Below are positions 19,256-29,545 of a DNA stretch of 64,000 bases, piece after piece. This DNA is from Neoechinorhynchus agilis (taxonomy: Eukaryota; Acanthocephala): NCBI GenBank assembly GCA_051530055.1, contig CM121341.1, positions 17,918,001 to 17,982,000 on the forward strand, read 5' to 3'. How positions within the stretch are numbered: position 1 is the first letter of the stretch; every line of letters begins with the position of its first letter. The notes under the pieces were generated by a model. It was not told where the DNA came from, ran no database searches, and was given only the letters and a program-made list of their open reading frames with translations. A program made the translations under genes and the position numbers.

Positions 19256-20112
19256 TGAGGGCGTGGTTGGAGGCTGTTCCTTTGGCATCAGTGGGAACTC
19301 TTCTTACTGATGAGGTAACGACGATCGCAGCATCCTTAAGACTTGGTCCCCCGATATGCACGCCCCATCGCTGTCAATGTGGGTATTTGGTCGATGCTTT
19401 CGGGCGACACAGTCTCGTTTGTCGAAAGTCAGGAGGAAGGTTCTCACGCCATTCTGAGATCAATAGCGTAATTTCTCGGGCGTTGAAAACGGCGAACTTC
19501 CCGAACATCCTGGAACCCGCCCACCTTTGTCGACTAGACGGCCGTAGGCACGATGGAATTTCGGTCTTCCCGTGGCGGAAGGGCAAATGCCTTCTCTGGG
19601 ACGCCACGTGTGTGGATACCCTCGCAGCCAGCAACATCCCCTACTCCCTCGAAATCGCCGGTGGTGCCGCCAGTGCAGCGGAAGGGAGGAAAATACGCAA
19701 ATATATTCAGTTATCGAGGGCTCACTATTTTGCCCCCTTTGGGGTAGAGACGCATGGAGCGCTCGGCAGCTCGGCACTCTCTCTGCTCCAGGATCTCTCG
19801 AAGAAATTGATAGAGGCAACCGGAGACTCAAGAGCAGGTGTATTCCTTCGACAAAATATCTCGCTGGCAGTACAACGAGGCAATGCAGCCAGCGTGATGG
19901 CGACGGTCGAGGAAGGACAAAAGCTGGAATTTGGCGGGAAGTGGTGAGTGTGCTTCAAACAGATTGTTTGAATTGTTAAAAATATATTATTTCCAATGTA
20001 TTATGAAGTTATAATTTTTGATAAAATGAGATAACGGTAATAACTGCTACTTTCGACCGTTACACCAGGACGGCAGCTGATTGATCCAGAGCGGTGGTGT
20101 GAATGATTTCTG
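19256..20112 (+). mobile_element. LINE 3' fragment, family B, with intact end
   Basis: One long frame (19,255-19,947) gives AWLEAVPLASVGTLL, a zinc knuckle CQCGYLVDAFGRHSLVC, RHSEINSVISRAL, the nuclease region RRHDGISVFPWRKGKCLLWD (the usual PD is HD here), IRKYIQLSRAHYFAPFGVETHG, TGDSRAGVFLRQN, QRGNAASVM and the end EFGGKW. The 3' end cgttacaccaggacggcagc...gagcggtggtgtgaatg closes the copy at 20,112. It repeats the region where the upstream body stops, so it is a separate insertion, not its continuation. Confidence 0.9.
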
Positions 20113-21591
20113 ATCCGAGATTCTGATGGTAATAAATTTACAAACTATTGTTATTAATGAAAGGAAGTTGTCAAGTCCCCTAGAAAGTGTGATTTCAACC
20201 GAAATGCTCTAGAATCGTTCTTGGATGTATTTCTAACCTTACTTTATCAAATGAAGTGGATATTGTGGCCTTTTGTAAGACCTCAAGACAATCTTGGGTC
20301 CCTAAGTTACTTATCTGGTTAATAATCCTTGTATGTTCTTAAGTAAATTCCCCTCATTCGTGGGATCATGAGGTTTATAGGTGCAATTATATCCTTTGGT
20401 GTGAGGAACAGTGTCCTGGTGATCCGATTCCTTGTCCCAATCAGAGGACATCGTTGGGTATTTAGACCTATTTGGTTGTATTCGAATGAGGAATATTGCA
20501 CCATCGATTGTATACATCCACCTTGGAAAGATTGAGTATTAAGTTTATAAGAACGATCTTACTTGTCCATCTTAAATTAAATTTCGAAGTTATCCTTGGA
20601 AAATTGCCAAGTCTTAGAAAATGCTTTGTTATTACGGCCACAATTTACGCATTTTATAGATTCTTTGCTTAGCAACGAACATCATACCGACAGTACGAGG
20701 CATAGCATCCCCATCTTAAACACCTCTGACAAACAACTGAACTAAAATTGTATAATGGGTCACTAAGTCCAGAAAAGTAACCCGATGAAAGCGTAGATCA
20801 CGTACTGATCCACAAATTATAACGGCAATATTCAACTGTGTCGAGCAGAGAATCGCATACACCAAAGAAGATTCGTTCCGGGATAAGTATTTGATGGGTT
20901 TATACCTTATTTTCTGCACTATTTGTAGAAAATCCTCGTTTCCCAACTCTTGAGGATGGTTGAACATAAGAAAATTAACTCTTCTGGATAAGTCCACAAA
21001 AGTCATATTAAAATCTTTGACGATACGATTGTGATATTGGGAACCGAAAATTGTCCCAAGGAATTCTTGTTCACTTTAAGCAAGAAGTCCTGCTTAATCG
21101 ATGAACCCTTTCACACCGGGTAACCCCATTCGAAACTTCACATTCACTCGATATAAACCAATGTTTTACACTTCGTACGATCAATTGGTGCGGGTGCAAT
21201 ATTAGCGGGAAAATCTCCAAGATTTTAATTGCCGTTTTGAGAAGACAGCACTTGCTTGAAACATTGACGTGATCCGCGTAATAGAGAAAGTGATTTTAGA
21301 GATATGATATTGTAAGAAAAAAGGTGAATTTAAAAAGCGAAACTTTAAAAGTCGAGCCTAAGAACAGTAATATACTAAAGAAGAAAAGTAGAAGTTCATT
21401 GGCAAACAAGCGAAAATTAGATCACGACAATTATACACACCTAAAAATTTAAATATAATACAAATAAACGAAAGCAAAAGATGAACTCCAAGCGAAAATC
21501 GATCGATTGCCGGTAAAATGGTGAAATAGATGTAAAATAAAAACCTTCACAAGTATGCCAACTAAGTTTTACTAAGTCTAAAATTCTACCA
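20113..21591. other. Intergenic, one doubtful frame
   Basis: A 96-residue minus frame (20,716-21,006: MTFVDLSRRVNFLMFNHPQE...) looks protein-like but has no recognised relatives or partner exons. The rest is AT-rich without features. Confidence 0.35.
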
Positions 21592-22773
21592 TCAACAATG
21601 ACAAGCGTTGCACCTGTTGCAAACCTTTCCAGCGGCGTTCTTGTAGTAAGAACGAAGGGGCACCGAATTTTGTTTGCGCACAACGTTCTCCTGCTTTTCG
21701 TAGCTGGAACAGATTCCGGAACCTCTTTCCTCACAAATCGGTTCCTGTGCAGTGCCCTCGCGACCTTCCTGAATTGAACTTTGCATTGACTCCGATTTCG
21801 GTTGGGGGAATGTTATTCGAACCACTGGCATCGCAAAGGCCGGTGCCGAGGGTGCTTTTTGCACCGATGGCTCAAAAACTGGTTCCATTTTGCCGACTGG
21901 GTCCGATTCGCAAACTGTTTCCTGTTCGTATATTGGTTCCTCTTTGAACACTGGCATCCTTTGAATGCATTGTTGAGAAACTGGCTCCGGTTCGCAGACC
22001 GCCGTCCTTTGAGAGCATTGTTGGCAAACAGGCTCCGATTCGCAGACTGCCGTCCTTTGAGAATATTCTTGACAAACAGGGTCCGGTTCGCAGACTGGCG
22101 TCCTTTGAGAGCATTGTTGACAAACTGGCTCCGGTTCGCAGACCGCCGTACTTTGAGAATATTCTTGACGAACTGTCTCCGGTTCGCAAACCGCCATCCT
22201 TTGAGAGCATTGTTGGCAAACAGGCTCCGATTCGCAGACTGCCGTCCTTTGAGAATATTCTTGACAAACAGGCTCCGGTTCGCAGACTGGCATCCTTTGA
22301 GAGCATTGTTGGCAAACTGGCTCCGGTTCGCAGGCTGCCGTCCTTTGAGAATATTCTTGAGAAACTGGCTTCGGTTCGCATACCGCCATCCTTATAGAAT
22401 ATTCTTGGCAAACTGTCTCCGGTTGGCAAACCGGCGTTCTTTGAGCGCATTGTTGACAAACGGTCTCCGGTTCGCAGACTGGCGTCCTTTGAGAATATTC
22501 TTGACAAACTGTCTTCGGTTCGCAGACCGCAGTCCTTTGAGAATATTCTTGACAAACTGGCTCCGGTTCGCATACCGCCGTCCTTTGAGCGCATTGTTGA
22601 CCGCGTCTACTAGGTGTTCGTTCTACCACAACTTTGAACGTCCGGACGATGCTTTCAACTGGTTTGACACTACAGATCGGTTCTTCTCTGCATTCTGCTG
22701 GAACGTCGCATGGTCCGGCGCATGATGCAATGGCGATTATAACAGAAGCGAAAACGATAGCGTAGAAGTTCAT
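21592..22773 (-). CDS. Secreted Cys/Glu/Pro/Gln-rich tandem-repeat protein
   Basis: 393-residue single-exon frame. Residues 1-18 are a signal peptide (MNFYAIVFASVIIAIASC). Residues 63-270 are thirteen units of 16 aa, consensus QRTAVCEPEPVCQEYS, followed by one decayed unit. Units end in QEYS or QQCS, and units 5-12 alternate strictly, which suggests amplification of a 32-residue pair. Each unit carries two or three Cys. The tail is different, ends CNRCNACHC and holds basic patches. The pattern suits an extracellular structural, disulfide- or transglutaminase-linked protein such as a cuticle, eggshell or adhesive component; that is inference. The stop is TGA at 21,592. Confidence 0.85.
   Translation of the reverse strand: MNFYAIVFASVIIAIASCAGPCDVPAECREEPICSVKPVESIVRTFKVVVERTPSRRGQQCAQRTAVCEPEPVCQEYSQRTAVCEPKTVCQEYSQRTPVCEPETVCQQCAQRTPVCQPETVCQEYSIRMAVCEPKPVSQEYSQRTAACEPEPVCQQCSQRMPVCEPEPVCQEYSQRTAVCESEPVCQQCSQRMAVCEPETVRQEYSQSTAVCEPEPVCQQCSQRTPVCEPDPVCQEYSQRTAVCESEPVCQQCSQRTAVCEPEPVSQQCIQRMPVFKEEPIYEQETVCESDPVGKMEPVFEPSVQKAPSAPAFAMPVVRITFPQPKSESMQSSIQEGREGTAQEPICEERGSGICSSYEKQENVVRKQNSVPLRSYYKNAAGKVCNRCNACHC
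21964..22587 (-). repeat. 48-bp tandem repeat, 13 units (coding)
   Basis: The units are 48 bp, hence 16 codons, and differ at a few positions each. All lie inside the secreted repeat protein. Because 48 is divisible by three, the antisense strand and a second minus frame also stay open through the array. Confidence 0.9.
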
Positions 22774-24602
22774 TTGAGTTCACGAGTTAGCTCTTGATAA
22801 TCAATGATTAGCCGATCCGATCTGCCATCCTTTATACCCGTGCAGTTTTGAAAACAGTTTCTACTTACATTTAACAGCTATCATGAGTTTATCCGTCCGT
22901 TTGTTTATAAGCTAAAGTTTATTTTGTAAACGTTTATTGTTTTTAAACTTTTGGTGAACATAAACCCGGTCATAACCTATTTGATTTTGATTTATTTGAG
23001 ATATTTTGCGAGGTATCCTCGCCTCATAGGTCGTTGTTAAAGTAGTGAGAAATAAAGTTATGCAGCGCGGCACATGTCCCACATTTTCTGTTAACGCTCA
23101 CAACAAGCGTTATCTGTGAGCCGGTGACGAAAATCATAGAAAATTAAAAAAAATTAAAGTTGCCACCAGTTGGTCCTGCATTTGCATCGAGATCGTGAAA
23201 CAGTTATAGCGAACATAATTCTCGTTTATTATCTTTTTTGTTTGAAAAACATGTTTTACAATTTCAGATAACTCGCCATCTAAGATGACCATAATCTTCT
23301 CTAGATCTTTCACAGTCAATAGCTCACGGACTACAACACTTCAAGATTTAAAAGCGATAATTCGTCCCTTCCCAATCCTTTTATATATTAGAATATATCC
23401 AAATCCTTGTTAGAAATATTCTCCAAAGGAACGATTCCAAACTGATTCGTATTGACCAGTGTTACTTATGAATCTTCCTGATTACTTTCTTTATAAACCA
23501 TTTTAACAAAACAGAATCGTAATTCTGGGAGTCGAACCAACAAAAAACGGTTGAACTGGACATAGTTATAATTTATGTATCATTGGACGATGAACCTTTC
23601 ATTATCTATTTTAGTGTGCCTCGAGGTCGAAATAAACTGTTTTACAAAGTGCGCTGGTGGGGCGAACTTTTGAAGATCTATAAAAGAGCAATAGAATCAG
23701 TCAATTTCAAAAAATACACTACCACTGATGGGAAATCCGAAATCGCTGAATATTAGAAGCACTTATTTTCCTCAGGAAATTATAATGTTTGAACCGTTTT
23801 ACTAAGTTTGAATTGCGATTTAAATAAATCATAATAAATCATCATAATTCCGTCGTCCACGACAATTATCTGGGCATAAATATTAGAATGGTAATTCGTT
23901 GAGAAGACATTATTTCTAGAATTTTTTTAAGAAAACTTCCAAGTGAAATTTGATTGACGCATTTATGTTTCGCGTTATCGAATTTCGCGCACAATTTAAA
24001 TTTTTGTTTAAGTCGCTTAATACAATTGGCATAAAATAACAATGACCACGATTAAGGAGTTTTCCTCACGTGCGTCGTAATCGAATGTATATGAAATTCG
24101 AAACTTTTCTTGGCTTTAAAAGTCATATTGAGTAGTCGCAGCGGTAGTGGAAAATGCTAATAATAACAAATTCAAAAGTTATTAATCAGCCACAAGAAAT
24201 TTTACGGACCTAAAAGAAAAAGTATTGACACGATTGGTGACCAAAACTTAAAATGTCATTTTAAGCACCAACAAATTGCTTATCTCAACCGTAATAAACA
24301 AAGGTAACGAACACTAAACACTCGACTGCTCAACATTCAACACGTTTGAGCGATAACCTTAATTTAGGAAAAACGTGTTTTTAGTATAATCAACACGGCA
24401 GCTGAGTGATCCAGAGCCGTGGTGTGAATGTTTGTAAATCCTTTTTTTGCTGGCGAAAAACTATTAATTTTCTGATTGCTATTAGTGAATTGGTCGAACC
24501 CCAAATGAAATTTATAAATCTTCTTCAAAATAATTTATCGGGATCAATTATTTAGCTATTTTGGAAATCGTACCATAACAGTCATTTGTTTAGACGTCAG
24601 AA
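22774..24602. other. Intergenic
   Basis: It contains a family F8 hammerhead-like repeat (22,975-23,045, minus) and an isolated LINE 3' tail (24,397-24,437). A 61-aa minus frame near 23,134-23,319 is not recognised. The tttatacccgtg upstream of the repeat-protein gene could be its TATA region. Confidence 0.45.
24397..24437 (+). mobile_element. LINE 3' tail remnant
   Basis: The sequence acggcagctgagtgatccag...gccgtggtgtgaatg is the terminal part of the LINE tail with no coding portion, a very 5'-truncated insertion about 165 bp upstream of PICK1. Confidence 0.65.
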
Positions 24603-25831
24603 ATGATCGAGAACGAGTTCGGAATAGAAACGAGAGTGCTGACGTGTAAATTGAAGAAACAGAACAATATGATCGGAATATCGATTGGTGGAGGTTTTCC
24701 AAAATGTCCTTGTTTGTATATAGTAAGCATCACACCCAACTCTCCAACCTCAATCGAAACATCAATGCGATCTGGCGATGAAATTCTTAAAGTATAAACG
24801 TGATAATCGATTGTCAGCTCGGAATGCTATCGATTTTCATGATTAAATGACATTTGCGTTAAAGGATATAGCGTGGACAAAGCCGCAAAACTGATAAAGG
24901 AATTGGAAGGACCCGAAATCAGGATTACGTACAAGAAATTATTGGTAAATGTCTCAACCTTCCTAGATTCAGATATGGAAATGTTCATAAAGCAGTTGAA
25001 ACACAAATTTGTTGAAAAGGTAGATTCCGGCATAGCAGATTTTCTCGGTATCACTCGAGCTGTCATACGAAACGATCCTCTGGTTACAAAGATGAAACAT
25101 CTCGATAATCTTTATCGTTTCCATGATAGGCTCATACCGCTTTTGAGAAAATACGAAAAAGGAAGTCAAAAACTTTTTTCGATTCATCGTGAATTCGGAA
25201 ATGCTTTGGCAGACATGGGTGCCCGAGATCCACAAGAAAGCGCAAGCGATGCATTTACTCGTCTCGGAGACGCTCATCGTGCAATTGAAGCAAAAGAAGA
25301 GCATCTTAGAAAAATCCTTTGTGAAGTAGTTGGTCGAATGCGAAATTTCGTAACGAACATCTTCCCCGATCTCGAGGAAACAAAAAAACGATATCTGAGC
25401 GCAAAGTACGATTTCCTTTCATGTTGCTTATCGTCTGGTGATTCTCAAGGTAGAGTTGGGTAATCAGAATCCAAATTTTCCAACGACTGAGAATCAAAAG
25501 ATTAACCTTGAGAGAATTTGAAGTTGAAGAGAAATCTTGGCTGCAATTTGGGGAAGTATTGTCCAGAGTATTGACCGGAAATTACGAATATAGAGCGATG
25601 CTTCATACGAGAGACTACTCCAGATCTCGGTTTATGGATCTTCGAAAAGATTTTACAGAGAAGCTCGAATTGGTGGATAAAAAACATGTCGACGAGATTT
25701 GTTTAAGTTTAAAGGCAATCACTGAAGCAATGCTAAACGCTTATGGGGATTGTAAGACGATTATTGGTGAATGTGGTGACTTTTTTCCAATCGAAGCCGA
25801 TATCTCAGTGGTAACCCAAAGAAAATATTAA
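24603..25831 (+). CDS. PICK1: PICK1, PDZ and BAR domain protein
   Basis: Exons: 24,603-24,794, 24,846-25,430 and 25,505-25,831. The PDZ domain shows MIGISIGGGFPKCPCLYIVS and SGDEILKV, then CVKGYSVDKAAKLIKELEG. The BAR (arfaptin-type) domain shows KHKFVEKVDSGIADFLGITRA, NDPLVTKM, ASDAFTRLGDAHRAIE and, in exon 3, LSRVLTGNYEYRAML, RKDFTEKLELVDKKHV and FFPIEAD. PICK1 binds receptor tails through PDZ and curved membranes through BAR in trafficking. Both interruptions are non-canonical: excision between TA (51 bp) and TTA (74 bp) repeats restores the family spacing exactly. The human acidic tail is absent; the protein ends VVTQRKY. Confidence 0.95.
24793..24845 (+). other. TA-bounded hairpin intron, PICK1 first
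   Basis: TA at 24,793-24,794 and 24,844-24,845. The inverted repeats are CGTGATAATCGAT (24,799-24,811) and ATCGATTTTCATG (24,829-24,841). Removing 51 bp joins CTTAAAG and TAAATGACATT, reading LKVNDICVKGYS, which fits VNGRSIKGK of human PICK1. All frames of the insert contain stops, and the only GT-AG combination is out of frame. Confidence 0.85.
25428..25504 (+). other. TTA-bounded hairpin intron, PICK1 second
   Basis: TTA at 25,428-25,430 and 25,502-25,504. The inverted repeats are TGATTCTCA (25,439-25,447) and TGAGAATCA (25,488-25,496). Removing 74 bp yields SCCLTLREFEVEEKSWLQF, giving 15 residues between CCL and GEVL, the same as human. A GT-AG choice (25,450-25,514) is in frame but leaves three extra residues. 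Confidence 0.75.
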
Positions 25832-26712
25832 AACGTTTTGTGAGAAAAGTTTTTAATAAGGGATTTTCGTGCATTTTAGAAATTAAACATGGAAAATAGC
25901 AGGGAGTCAATTTATTTGCGGCTATTTCGATTTGAGTCTAGAAAATTTACCAGTTTCCTCGCGATTTTCAGTTCCACACGAAGCCCTCCATTAAACATTG
26001 AAATTTTTGAAGAAATTTAAAACCTTACAAACATCCAAGCCACCACAATTATTAGAAATGGGAATCTTTCTGGATCATAGCTTCAATCTCAGAGTGGTTT
26101 TAAATAGAAAACACCTTCAGTGCTAAGTTCAATTGATTGTTTTTAACTTCTTTCACTTCGACAGCTTGATTGCATTGCGCTTTCATAAATTATTATTTAT
26201 AGTGAAAGAAATGTGAATATAACCATTGTCCTTTATGATTAATATGACAATTCTATCCGTTTAATCATAATATCTTTCCAACCAATTGATACGGTGAAGT
26301 ACAGAAAAACGAATGAAGTTTCTTTGAAAATCGTAGTCAATAAATATTTGAGGTTCGTAAAGAGAACGCAGAGATCAACCGTTCGAATATAATTGATGCC
26401 ACAAATCGTAAAAATACTCCGATCATACAAATGTATTTGTTTAAACCTATACGACGCATGAAAACAAGGAATCGATTCGTTAGGCCTTTAAACTAATGCT
26501 TAAAAAATTATCTTACAGTACATAGTTCTTAATGTCAATTATTTTAAAAGGTTTGATAATGTTGAAAGTATTTCACATGCTGTAGACAATTGCCCTTTTA
26601 AAATTCCGACGAATCACTTCAATATTCCCGTGAATATCTATTTACAATAACGAACTATAAAGTCAACACAAGGGACGCCCAAGCGTCATTTCGAGTCGGT
26701 TTCATCGATTAA
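25832..26712. other. Intergenic
   Basis: Spacer between convergent PICK1 (+) and PRPF18 (-). AT-rich, no recognised features. Confidence 0.5.
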
Positions 26713-28363
26713 TCAGGAATCATCAGGGTTGTAATAATCGACACAGTGCGATGGATCTGATGGAAACATTGTCTGAGCTCTTGTAATCAATCGTTTGACA
26801 GCCTGAAGATACTTTCTCTGGTTTTCGTCATTAAGAACATGAGCCACATGCTTGGAAGCAATCTTCTCTCTTCCAGGACGTGGATGAATTCCAACATTAG
26901 TAGCTCCGATTGGCCAAGGAGCGTTTCCGATCGCTAGCTCGAGGAAATATTCATTGGCGCGACGGTAGTTTCGAAGGAACAAACTCCGAACGACGTCACT
27001 AAGCGAGTCGAGGATATCGTTGTTCAAGGTCCCTGCCTCTAGCTTATGAAACAAAGACTGAATATAGCTTAAATTTCGACGATTTATCCGAAGAAAACAG
27101 GCGGGATATACCGTCGGGTTACTGTTTGCTCATAGATTGCCGTTTCCAGTTTCGTACGACTAAATTTCGTATTGGAATCGTCGTTCAAGCACGTACTTAG
27201 CAAGTGCTCATAGTCTCAAAAATCGGCAATAACAATGCAATACTACAAAAAAATATAATAGTTGAGGTCAATCAAAAAATTATAAGGCACCTTTTAAACG
27301 GTGCCATTGGAGGAGCGGTCACTGAAACAATTTTTTGAAGTACCGTATCCGTTCAAGAAAATTCAAACTGAAAAATATCTACGCAAAATGTCGATATGCT
27401 AGTTACCAGGGTATGTGATTAGAAGTGTTGTTTTGGTCTTCATCCGACAGAGAATTTATTAAAGACGTTTCAAACCTTATTTTACATAGTAAAAACTTAG
27501 AAACAAACTGATGATAAACCCGACGAGGTTCAAAACGTCTCTAGAAACTAAATGTTTACCGGGTGAATATCTAAATAACACTTCTAACATACGTAAAAAT
27601 TGTGGAAAAACTCAAAATGGAAATTAAATGGTCAAAAACAATAAGGCAAAAAAAAGAAACAAAAACTAAGTACCATCTTGAAAAAACAAGATCCAAAATT
27701 TTAAGAACATAATGCGTTTCACCAAATTCTAATAATTAACTATCAGCACTTACGAATACCCCACTCATGGACTAAATATTTGAAATATGCAAGAACGACA
27801 TTGGAGTCCAGAGAAGTCCGCTCCTTTTTAGCCACGATTACCTGCGCAATCTCTTTTAAAGTCATACTTAGATCAATAACCTCCACTCTCTTTCGAGTTT
27901 TCTTCGATTCAGTTCCACTGGCATCCTTGCTAGTATCTTCATGGTATAATTCATTCAAGAACTTCTCTTCTACTTTATCCAATGCAGCCCGGAAATCATT
28001 ACGCTGACCTCGCATTTCAGGTTCACGGAGTTCCATTGCTTGAAGACGCTTCCACACATCCCTATCAGATTCTCCAAAAAGCCTAATCGGTTCCATTCGA
28101 ACTCTTAACCGGCGTACGATATCAGCCATTGGTGGGATAGTGGACAAGTCGTCTTCTACACGAGTCGATCTTTGCGAATCTCGAAAGTGTTCACTGAGTA
28201 AATCCTTCTCTCGAGACTTCTTTGCTACTTTTTCGCTAATACGTTTTAAATATTCCTGGTATTCACGCTCATGAAGTTCTGAACGTTTGAAATACTTTTT
28301 TGAACCGGATAAATCTGCAGCCTGTTTTCGTTTACGAGCCAACTCTTCTTTCAAGATGTCCAT
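26713..28363 (-). CDS. PRPF18: Pre-mRNA splicing factor PRP18
   Basis: Exons: 27,757-28,363, 27,119-27,196 and 26,713-27,070. The N-terminal half has MDILKEELARKRKQ, the PRP4-like (SFM) motif PIRLFGESDRDVWKRL and DLSMTLKEIAQ. The C-terminal helical domain contains the nearly invariant loop NAPWPIGATNVGIHPRPGRE followed by KHVAHVLNDENQRKYLQAVKRL. PRP18 acts in the second step of splicing with SLU7 and U5 snRNP. Both interruptions fit repeat-bounded excision (GTA, 563 bp; TAA, 50 bp), giving EWGTCLND and YEQTVSYIQSLF, the exact lengths of human EWGQDLNE and YKQTESYLRPLF. It is notable that a splicing factor itself carries two such introns. Confidence 0.95.
27069..27121 (-). other. TAA-bounded hairpin intron, PRPF18 second
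   Basis: TAA repeats (minus strand) at 27,119-27,121 and 27,069-27,071. On the minus strand the upstream arm is CGACGGTATATCC and the other end, read inward, is CGACGATTTATCC. Excision of 50 bp gives QTVSYIQSLF. A GT-AG alternative (44 bp inside) also stays open but adds two residues against all relatives I know. Confidence 0.8.
27194..27759 (-). other. GTA-bounded hairpin intron, PRPF18 first, with nested repeat
   Basis: GTA repeats (minus strand) at 27,757-27,759 and 27,194-27,196. The arms begin directly at the TA: TTCGTAAGTGCTGATAGT on one side and CTTAGCAAGTGCTCATAGT read from the other. Excision of 563 bp yields WGTCLND (human WGQDLNE). The interior carries an F1 hammerhead-like foldback (27,405-27,590). 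A GT-AG alternative adds three residues. Confidence 0.8.
27405..27590. repeat. Foldback of hammerhead-like family F1
   Basis: A minus-oriented arm (ggtatgtgattagaagtg ... aaagacgtttcaaacctt) faces a plus arm (CTGATGATAAACCCGACGAG ... CAAAACGTC). It lies inside the first PRPF18 interruption. Confidence 0.6.
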
Positions 28364-28562
28364 TTTGATGATAATCTTTTAAACATACATAATGACAAAT
28401 TAAGTATATGTTCTAGATGTCAGAATACTAAAAATCGAAATTAGTACGATTTTATCCGTAAAAATATGATGCCCAAAGCATGCAAAAATGGATCTCTTAT
28501 CACTGACATTTACTACTCTCAATTTTATATCAGTTTGAAAAGATAAATTGTTATTTGTTGAT

Positions 28563-28700
28563 AGGAGAGATAAATGAAATTAAGATTTTTATTGGAGATT
28601 TCGATCCACTATCTCGGATCTTCTTCAGCGATTGCTTGTAAGTTTTTGAGATAGTGGATCGAAATATCCAATAAAAATCTTAATTTCATTTATCTCTCCT
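28563..28700. repeat. Palindrome, hammerhead-like family F3
   Basis: Arms aggagagataaatgaaatta and taatttcatttatctctcct are inverted copies. The minus strand reads CTGAAGAAGATCCGAG, a stem, then GGATCGAAATC. The loop attgcttgtaagttttt is shared with the F2 palindrome at 12,051. Confidence 0.8.
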
Positions 28701-28722
28701 ACCAACAAATAAATTTTTTTAT

Positions 28723-28877
28723 ATCTTTATGTTCTTTGGTGATGAAAAGAATAGATATTGATTTATCTCCTACTCTGGCCAATAGAGCAACCTGAAGAAG
28801 TCCGACGAGACGGACGAAATATTGAGAACATTAAATCAATATCTATTTTTATAATCACGAAAGAAAACATATAAATG
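28723..28877. repeat. Palindrome, hammerhead-like family F4
   Basis: Arms ttatgttctttggtgat and its inverse atcacgaaagaaaacatataa flank aatagatattgatttat and its inverse. The plus strand has CTGAAGAAGTCCGACGAG, a stem, then CGGACGAAATATTG. Confidence 0.7.
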
Positions 28878-29124
28878 AACAACTTTTTATATCTCGGTCG
28901 CGAGAATTAGAGGATCGATTGATATAAGACACATTTTGATATCGGAACATCATTTTATCATTATCGATCGACTCTCACATGACAGCGTCGATCAATTGCG
29001 TATTTCGATTGTTCGGCGATAAACCCAAAAGACGAAAAATAAAAATTTGAGACGTCCAAGAGTATTAACGTCGACCTTTGATTGAATGTTTCTTCATTCT
29101 CGATTTGTTATTTTCTGGCGGAGA

Positions 29125-29342
29125 AATTAAAATGAATTTATTTTCAAAAATCCGATTGATTTCGGAGGTACAATCTTGTGCGCCTTTTGATCAAGGTTGT
29201 AATCGGCTAACGAGCTCCTACTGCAAAAACAGCTTCTTAACTTTCTCACTTATATCGAAACAATTCACAACCTTGATCAAAAGGCGTAAGAGATTGTGCT
29301 TCCGAAATCAATCGGATTTTTGAAAATAAAATCATTTTAATT
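29125..29342. repeat. Palindrome, family F5
   Basis: Left arm attttcaaaaatccgattg... and right arm caatcggatttttgaaaat pair over about 70 bp with a long unpaired centre. The inner part ccttttgatcaaggttgt is also inverted. A CTTGATCAAAAGG ... CCGAAATC order recalls the other families. Confidence 0.7.
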
Positions 29343-29344
29343 TA

Positions 29345-29505
29345 TCCTTTTCGTCCCATTCTGCAATTGTCGTCATGATTGTTCGGCAGCTTCCTTGATG
29401 GCCGCGGCATTGCCGCGTTGGACCGCCACACTGATTCGCTGCATCAGGAAGCTGCTGGAGCGCATGTCGCCGGTGGCATATTTCAGCATCTTTCCCAGTC
29501 CCGAA
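29345..29505 (-). mobile_element. LINE 3' fragment, family A, minus
   Basis: The minus strand reads ATGDMRSS, then SFLMQRISVAVQRGNAAAI and ends EAAEQS, the family A ending seen at 7,783-8,336. The nuclease domain upstream is missing. Confidence 0.75.
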
Positions 29506-29545
29506 CGCCAGAAAACAACCAATACTAACAGTCCAATCTTCAAAC

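Larger units (their letters stand above)
28364..29120. other. Intergenic with palindromes
   Basis: Two palindromes (28,563-28,700 and 28,723-28,877) occupy the middle. A third starts at 29,125. No gene seen. Confidence 0.5.

Noticed and set aside
21802-22725. 307-codon plus-strand frame opposite the repeat protein
   Set aside because: It is open only because the 48-bp repeat unit keeps all frames in register. It lacks a signal peptide or recognisable domain.
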